Part shown: positions 59,288-64,000 of the stretch, piece by piece | Numbering within the stretch: position 1 is the first letter of the stretch | Layout: each line of letters starts with the position of its first letter | Assembly (NCBI RefSeq): GCF_004365705.1 | Contig: NZ_SOBN01000002.1 | Location: forward strand, 992,001 to 1,056,000 | From: Streptomyces sp. 846.5 | Lineage (GTDB): Bacteria > Actinomycetota > Actinomycetes > Streptomycetales > Streptomycetaceae | Direction of reading: 5' to 3' | DNA length: 64,000 nucleotides | Notes under the pieces: model-generated | The model's database searches: none | Seen by the model: the letters and a program-made list of their open reading frames with translations, nothing else | What the model was told of the DNA's origin: nothing | Program-made: the position numbers and the translations under genes

Positions 59288-61114
59288 GTGAACGTTCCAG
59301 CTGCGACGGAATCCGTCGCAGCTCCCGCGGGAGTGGTCACCGCCGGTTCACTTCCCGCACGTCAACTGCTGCGCGCACTGGGCACTTCCGCGGACGAGGG
59401 TCTGAGCGGCGCGGAGGTCACTCGACGGCTGGTGCAGTTCGGCCCCAACGCCGTCTCCTCCCACCGGGCGCGGGTACTCCCGGTGCTGTGGCATCAACTG
59501 CGCTCCCCCTTGCTGGGTCTGCTGCTGATCGCCGCGATCGCCTCCTATCTGGTGGGCGAGCGAAGCGACGCTGTGATCATCGGCGTGATCGTCGCGGTCT
59601 CCGTGGGGCTGGGTTTCGTCAACGAGTACCGGGCCGAGAAGGCTGCCGAGGCCCTGCACTCGCAGATCCATCACACCTGCGTCGTCACCCGTGACGGCAA
59701 GCCGGCCGACGTGGACGTCACCGCCCTGGTGCCCGGTGACCTGGTCGAGCTCCATCTGGGCGACATCGTCCCGGCCGACATCCGGCTGCTGGCGGTGACC
59801 GGCCTGGAGTGCGACGAGTCCGTGCTGACCGGCGAGTCGCTACCGGTCGACAAGACCACCGCGGCGGTCCCTGCCGGGACACCCCTGGCCGAGCTGACCG
59901 GATGCGCGCTGATGGGCACGATGGTACGGGCCGGCAGCGCCACGGGCGTCGTGGTGGCCACCGGGGCCAGGACCGAGTTCGGCAAGATCGCCGCCGGCCT
60001 GAACACTCATCAGCTCGAAACCGCGTTCCAGGTCGGCCTGCGCCGGTTCTCCATGCTGCTGGCGTATGTCGCCGGAGCACTGACCACATCGATCTTCGTG
60101 ATCAACGTGGTTCTGCACAAGCCGATCATCGACGCGCTGCTCTTCTCCATGGCGATCGCCGTCGGCATCACCCCGCAACTGCTCCCCGCCGTGGTCTCCA
60201 CCAGCCTCGCCGCCGGCTCCCGCCGGATGAACGCCCGCAAGGTCCTGGTCAAACGGCTGGTGTGCATCGAGGACCTGGGCGACGTCGACGTCCTGTTCAC
60301 GGACAAGACCGGAACCCTGACGCTGGGCCGCATCGACTACATGCGCGCGGTGGCGACCGGTGACGAGAAGCGGGGCACTGTCCTGCGCTGGGGACTGCTG
60401 TGCACCGAGAACGCCACGGGGGACGGCAAGGCCGTCGGTGGGAACCCGCTCGACCAGGCCCTGTGGCGATCACCCGCCGCCGCTGCGGAACGCTCCGCGG
60501 TCGCCGACTACACACGGCAGGCGGAACTGCCGTTCGACCACGAGCGCAACATGGTCTCTGTCCTCGTCCGGGACGCCAGGGGCACCACGACCCAGGTCAC
60601 CAAGGGGGCGCCGGAGACCGTTCTGGAACGCTGCAGCAACGTGCCCGACGCAGCGCGCCAGGCTCTGGCGGCCGAATTCGCCGCCGGCAATCGTGTGATC
60701 GCCGTGGCCACCCGCTCCGTTGCCGCCGACACAGGCAGCCTCACCACCGAGGACGAACAGAGGCTGAGCCTGGCCGGGCTGCTGGACGAGGCGGACGCGA
60801 TCCGGGGGCGGCGCGCCCGGATCGACCACGTTCTGAGCGGCGTCATCGACTTCATCGTCCAGAACCGCCACTACGCGGTGATGGCCTCCAGTGACCCCGC
60901 CGCCAAACGGCACGACAAGGACGAGCACGCCACCCAACTGGCCATCCGCGCCCGCACCCTGTTCTTCGGCGAGCGCCCGACCGCCGCCGAGCGCATCTCC
61001 TTCACCGCGGCCTTCTCCGTCGCGGAACACCTGCAGGAACTGGTCGACCTGACCGACGAGGAACTCAGGGAAGCCCTGCACACCACCATGCTCCGCATCC
61101 TGCGCACCCCCTGA
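59288..61114 (+). CDS. Chimeric protein: Mg2+-type P-ATPase N-terminus fused to TetR-family C-terminus
   Basis: Residues 1 to about 500 match MgtA/MgtB-type P3B ATPases: SSHRARVLPVLWHQLRSPLL, DIVPADIRLL, CDESVLTGESLPVDK (A-domain TGES), FTDKTGTLT (phosphorylated Asp) and KGAPETVLE. At about 60785, where the hinge motif TGDN and helices 5-10 should follow, it becomes a TetR ligand-binding domain: DHVLSGVIDFIVQNRHYAVM, RARTLFFGERPTAAERISF, ELREALHTTMLRIL. The frame is intact. Without hinge and transport helices it cannot pump ions; the TetR part lacks its HTH. Likely a deletion product. GTG start, weak ribosome site. Confidence 0.85.
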   Translation: MNVPAATESVAAPAGVVTAGSLPARQLLRALGTSADEGLSGAEVTRRLVQFGPNAVSSHRARVLPVLWHQLRSPLLGLLLIAAIASYLVGERSDAVIIGVIVAVSVGLGFVNEYRAEKAAEALHSQIHHTCVVTRDGKPADVDVTALVPGDLVELHLGDIVPADIRLLAVTGLECDESVLTGESLPVDKTTAAVPAGTPLAELTGCALMGTMVRAGSATGVVVATGARTEFGKIAAGLNTHQLETAFQVGLRRFSMLLAYVAGALTTSIFVINVVLHKPIIDALLFSMAIAVGITPQLLPAVVSTSLAAGSRRMNARKVLVKRLVCIEDLGDVDVLFTDKTGTLTLGRIDYMRAVATGDEKRGTVLRWGLLCTENATGDGKAVGGNPLDQALWRSPAAAAERSAVADYTRQAELPFDHERNMVSVLVRDARGTTTQVTKGAPETVLERCSNVPDAARQALAAEFAAGNRVIAVATRSVAADTGSLTTEDEQRLSLAGLLDEADAIRGRRARIDHVLSGVIDFIVQNRHYAVMASSDPAAKRHDKDEHATQLAIRARTLFFGERPTAAERISFTAAFSVAEHLQELVDLTDEELREALHTTMLRILRTP

Positions 61115-61128
61115 GGGCTGCCCCGGGA

Positions 61129-63333
61129 TCAGCGTGTCAGGTCGGCCCCGAGGGTGGGGTTCCGGGTGTTGCTGAGGAACGGAGTGGAGGGCAACCGCCC
61201 GTCGAGGCCGCGCGGGGCGGTGGTCGCGGGCGCGCCGGTGAGGTTCAGCACTGCCGTCGTCCAGCCGGACTGGTCCCAGGAGTTGCCGGTGTGCTGCGCC
61301 CGGCTGCCCAGCCAGGAGTCGGGGTGGTTCGCCAGGGCGAGGTCGTGCTGCAGGGTTGCGGCGGAGGAGACGAAGGCGAAGCCGGCCGCCCCGTTGCGGA
61401 AGGCGGTGTCGTCGGTCAGCCGGGCGGTCCCCGCGCTGCCGGTCTCGGTGAACCCGAAGCCGGCGTTGTCCCAGGCCGCGCTGTTCGAGGCGGTGCTGGC
61501 GACCGGGGTGCCGGTGTTGCCGCCGAGCTTGAATCCGCTGCCGCCGCCCGAGAAGGCCGTCATCCCCCAGCGGTTGACGCCGTTGCCGAACGACCAGGTG
61601 TGGTCGACGGCCACCGCGTCGCTGAATCCGCTCAGGTCGAGACCGTCCCCCGAGTTGTCGTAGATCCGGGTGCCCTGGATCCGGTTCCCGGTGCCGGAGC
61701 CGTCCCTGAACACCAGGCCGTCGACGTAGCCGCCGGACGACCCGGATTCGTGGTTGTCGAAGAAGTCGCTGTCGAGCACCAGGTTGTCGTGGGTCCCGGC
61801 CCCGTGGAGCAGCAGTCCGATCTGGCCGTTGCCGTGGACGCCGAGCCGGGCGAAGACATCGTCGTGGCAGGACTGGCAGACGTAGGCGTGGTCGGGGGCG
61901 TCGGCGATCTCGATGCCCTGCACGGTGAGATATCCGCCGCTCTGCGCCACGAGCGTTCCTGCCGGGAGCCGGGAGCCGTCGAGCACGGGGTGCTCGTCAC
62001 GGTAGTTGCTCACCGTGATCCGGCGGTCGGCAGTGCCGGAGGACGCGAGGGTGATCGTTGCCGCCGGGTGGTAGCTGCCGCCGCGGAGGGCGACCGTCTG
62101 GCCCGGCCGGGCCAGGGAGACGGCCCGGGTCACGGTGGCGAAGGGCCGGGCGAGGGTGCCCGGATTGGCGTCGTCTCCGCCGGGGGCGACGTAGTAGTCC
62201 GCCGTCGCGACCCCGGCGTATGCAGGGGAAGGGGCCGTCGGGGTGGGCGCGGCCGTGGTGGTCGTGGCCGCAGGGGTCGGGCCCGGCAGCTGGGGGGCGG
62301 TCGCGGTCGGGGCCGCGCCGCGCGTCGACGGAGCGCTGTGCGAGTGGAGCAGTGGTGTCTGGTAGACCGTGAGGCCGATGACGGCGGCAACCGTCCCGGC
62401 GGCACCGACGGCCGCGATCGGCTTCGACACGATCCGGTGCAGACCGTTCCGGAGGGCGTGCAGCAGTGCGGACAGCGGTCCGGCGGCCAGGCCGTGCCGA
62501 CCGACCAGGGCCGGGATTCCGGCTACCAGCACGGCGGGGACCGGCAGGGCGCGGAGCCGGATCGGCAGGTCGTCGATCGACCTGCGGACGACTGCCGCCT
62601 CGCACTGCGGGCATCCGGCCACATGGCGGCTGAGCCTGGTCAGCAGCCGTCCGCCGGCCGCGGCAGGGCCGCTTCCGTCGGCCGCAAGCGACGCGAGTTC
62701 GGGGCAGCGGGGCCGGGCCCGCCAGGCGGCCAGCACGTCGGTGGCGAGTTCGAGCCTGGCCTTCATCCGCTGGATGCGCACCGCGGTGTGCGGAAGGCTC
62801 AGTTGCAGGGCGTCGGCGACCTCACTGCGGGTCAACTGCCCGGCGGTCTCCTGCCACCAGAGCGCCAGGGTCTCGCGCTGGTCCTCGCTGAGCCATCGAC
62901 TGGCCTCCAGCAGATCGTCGCCGGCCCGGGACAGGGCGTGCCGGTCGACGGCCAGATCGGCGAAGTCACCTGCCGGATCCGGGACTTCGGCAACGTCCGC
63001 CAGCGGCAGACGGCGGGCCGTCATGGCCTTGCTGCGCCGTCCGTGGTCGTGCATCTGCCGGATCGCGATGGCCAGCAGCCAGGAGCGGAACCGCTCCGGT
63101 TCGCGGAGCCGGGGCAGCGCCCGCATCGCGCGCAGCATGGTCTCCTGCACGACGTCGTCCACGTCCGGGTGCCCGTGCAGACCCCGTCCGACGACGTTGT
63201 AGACCAGCGGCAGATACTCCCGGAACAGGGCGCCCCGGGCGTCCGGGTCCCCGGAACGGGCGGCGTCGACCAGGTCGGTTCCGGTCAGCTGGGCCGCCGG
63301 GTCGGCCATGGGGTGTGCCGGGACGTTGCGCAA
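61129..63333 (-). CDS. Sigma factor - zinc-motif - transmembrane - extracellular beta-helix fusion protein
   Basis: 734 residues. Sigma region 2 (about 38-100: VDDVVQETMLRAMRALPRL) and region 4 (about 145-195: LTRSEVADALQLSLPHTAV) form an ECF-like sigma factor. Then HVAGCPQC (237-244), a HxxxCxxC motif as in zinc anti-sigma factors, a helix at about 306-325, a Pro/Thr/Ala linker (330-375) and a right-handed parallel beta-helix (380-734: YYVAPGGDDANPGTLARPFA, VLDGSRLPAGTLVAQSGGYL, GTRIYDNSGDGLDLSG) of the PL9/DUF1565 type. It suggests a membrane-tethered sigma factor released when the outer domain binds pectin-like polymer. Start TTG 63333 or ATG 63309. Confidence 0.88.
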   Translation of the reverse strand: MRNVPAHPMADPAAQLTGTDLVDAARSGDPDARGALFREYLPLVYNVVGRGLHGHPDVDDVVQETMLRAMRALPRLREPERFRSWLLAIAIRQMHDHGRRSKAMTARRLPLADVAEVPDPAGDFADLAVDRHALSRAGDDLLEASRWLSEDQRETLALWWQETAGQLTRSEVADALQLSLPHTAVRIQRMKARLELATDVLAAWRARPRCPELASLAADGSGPAAAGGRLLTRLSRHVAGCPQCEAAVVRRSIDDLPIRLRALPVPAVLVAGIPALVGRHGLAAGPLSALLHALRNGLHRIVSKPIAAVGAAGTVAAVIGLTVYQTPLLHSHSAPSTRGAAPTATAPQLPGPTPAATTTTAAPTPTAPSPAYAGVATADYYVAPGGDDANPGTLARPFATVTRAVSLARPGQTVALRGGSYHPAATITLASSGTADRRITVSNYRDEHPVLDGSRLPAGTLVAQSGGYLTVQGIEIADAPDHAYVCQSCHDDVFARLGVHGNGQIGLLLHGAGTHDNLVLDSDFFDNHESGSSGGYVDGLVFRDGSGTGNRIQGTRIYDNSGDGLDLSGFSDAVAVDHTWSFGNGVNRWGMTAFSGGGSGFKLGGNTGTPVASTASNSAAWDNAGFGFTETGSAGTARLTDDTAFRNGAAGFAFVSSAATLQHDLALANHPDSWLGSRAQHTGNSWDQSGWTTAVLNLTGAPATTAPRGLDGRLPSTPFLSNTRNPTLGADLTR

Positions 63334-63500
63334 TGCACCCTCGCAGAGTGGGCCGTCGGTGGGAGGCGCTCATGATGGCACACCCGCTTCCGGAGCGGCC
63401 AAGCTGGGCCGGGCGGTAGCTGCCCGCGCGAAAATTCATGGCCGGAACCGTGTTATCGACTTCCGGGGTGGTCCGTCTCCACTGTGACAACGGAGAAAGG

Positions 63501-64000
63501 ATGGGGATGCACCTCAGTCGGCACAAGCGGGACAGGCGCCCCAGGCGGTCCATCGCGGCGGCGGTCATAGCGGCTGGTCTCGTCGTGGCGGGACTCGGCG
63601 TCGCGGCGGCTTCCACCGTCGCGGGATCCGGCGCGCAGGCGACCGTAGCGGTCGCCGGCACCTACAACCTCGCGGTCGCCAGAAGCGGGTTGTGCCTGGA
63701 TCTGGTCGGTGCCAGTTCGGCTCCCGGCGCGCTGATCCAGCAGTGGGGTTGCAGCCCAGGGCAGAGCGACCAGCAGTGGATCCTGGTCGACCAGGGATCG
63801 GGCCGGTTCGCCATCAGGTCCGCCGCCAGCGGGTTGTGCCTGGACGTCCCGGGCGGCTCCACCGCGAGCGGAGTCCGGCTGCAGCAGTGGGGCTGCGCGA
63901 CCGGGCAGGCCAACCAGCTGTGGACGCTGAAATCGACGCGGGACGGCACCTTCCAGATCGTCAACGCCAACAGCGGTCTGTGCGTCAGCGACGCGCAGGC
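63501..64000 (+). CDS. Secreted ricin B-type lectin (CBM13) protein, 3' end beyond window
   Basis: Starts at ATG 63501 with GGAGAAAGG upstream (ATG 63507 also possible). A basic n-region (SRHKRDRRPRR) and hydrophobic helix (AAAVIAAGLVVAGLGVAAAS) form a signal peptide. Then repeats SGLCLDLVGASSAPGALIQQ and SGLCLDVPGGSTASGVRLQQ with QxW motifs (DQQWIL, NQLWTL) mark a beta-trefoil carbohydrate-binding domain. The reading frame runs off the window, so any catalytic domain is unseen. Divergent from the sigma/beta-helix gene and a candidate target of it. Confidence 0.85.
   Translation, partial: MGMHLSRHKRDRRPRRSIAAAVIAAGLVVAGLGVAAASTVAGSGAQATVAVAGTYNLAVARSGLCLDLVGASSAPGALIQQWGCSPGQSDQQWILVDQGSGRFAIRSAASGLCLDVPGGSTASGVRLQQWGCATGQANQLWTLKSTRDGTFQIVNANSGLCVSDAQ

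Noticed and set aside
1..64000. tRNA, rRNA, CRISPR arrays, prophage or insertion sequences
   Set aside because: No cloverleaf-like, rRNA, regularly spaced repeat, integrase or transposase sequence was recognised in either strand.

Overview
This is a 64 kb stretch of very GC-rich actinobacterial chromosome, most likely from the Streptomycetales (Streptomyces, Kitasatospora or Streptacidiphilus). The evidence is extreme third-position GC, a WhiB-type gene, SpoIIE phosphatases fused to RsbW-like kinase domains, DUF574 methyltransferases, an ECF42-type sigma factor with its DGPF partner, Tat-exported glycoside hydrolases, and DasR-like and CebR-like operators. I see no rRNA, tRNA, CRISPR array, phage module, transposase or large biosynthetic cluster. 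The content looks like accessory (arm-type) chromosome specialised in polysaccharide use.

Layout. 0-7.2 kb: secreted GH32 fructanase with a duplicated C-terminal module, frameshifted TipA-like regulator, SpoIIE phosphatase, membrane-anchored CBM2 protein. 7.2-12.9 kb: LysR regulator divergent from a polar amino acid ABC transporter operon (ATPase, lipoprotein, two permeases) plus a class II glutamine amidotransferase and a lysA remnant. 12.9-15 kb: two tandem universal stress proteins and two gene remnants abutting head to head. 15.1-22.5 kb: ECF42 sigma/DGPF pair, MFS efflux pump, ArsR/AHSA1 pair, small SRPBCC, TfoX-N, methyltransferase, hydrolase and cupin genes. 22.7-27.7 kb: a membrane glycosyltransfer/molybdoenzyme group. 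28-36 kb: a decayed zone of truncated or fused genes (WhiB, phospholipase D, DUF1206, DUF4132, FAD oxidoreductase/acyl-CoA dehydrogenase, aldo/keto reductase) between small intact ones. 36-39 kb: ABC exporter and DUF574 methyltransferase. 39-64 kb: a carbohydrate-active region with GH64 glucanase, GH18 chitinase, StyA-like monooxygenase, hydrolase, sedolisin protease, a second SpoIIE phosphatase, a ROK-led GH27/GH95/SGNH operon divergent from a GH36 alpha-galactosidase, an Mg-ATPase/TetR chimera, a sigma factor fused to an extracellular beta-helix, and a secreted ricin-type lectin cut by the window end.

How the genes work together. The 49.8-59.2 kb block is a self-contained side-chain-stripping locus: ROK repressor, three secreted enzymes (alpha-galactosidase, alpha-L-fucosidase, SGNH esterase) and an intracellular GH36 alpha-galactosidase, fitting xyloglucan or galactomannan use. 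GH64 and GH18 next door have promoters overlapped by LacI/CebR-like and DasR-like operators. The most unusual intact gene is 61129-63333. It puts an ECF-like sigma factor, a ZAS-like zinc motif, a membrane helix and an extracellular parallel beta-helix in one polypeptide, which suggests a membrane-tethered, polysaccharide-sensing sigma factor. The second theme is an unusual density of deletion scars, about ten in 64 kb, some leaving intact chimeric reading frames. They may be real genome decay or assembly/sequence artefacts.
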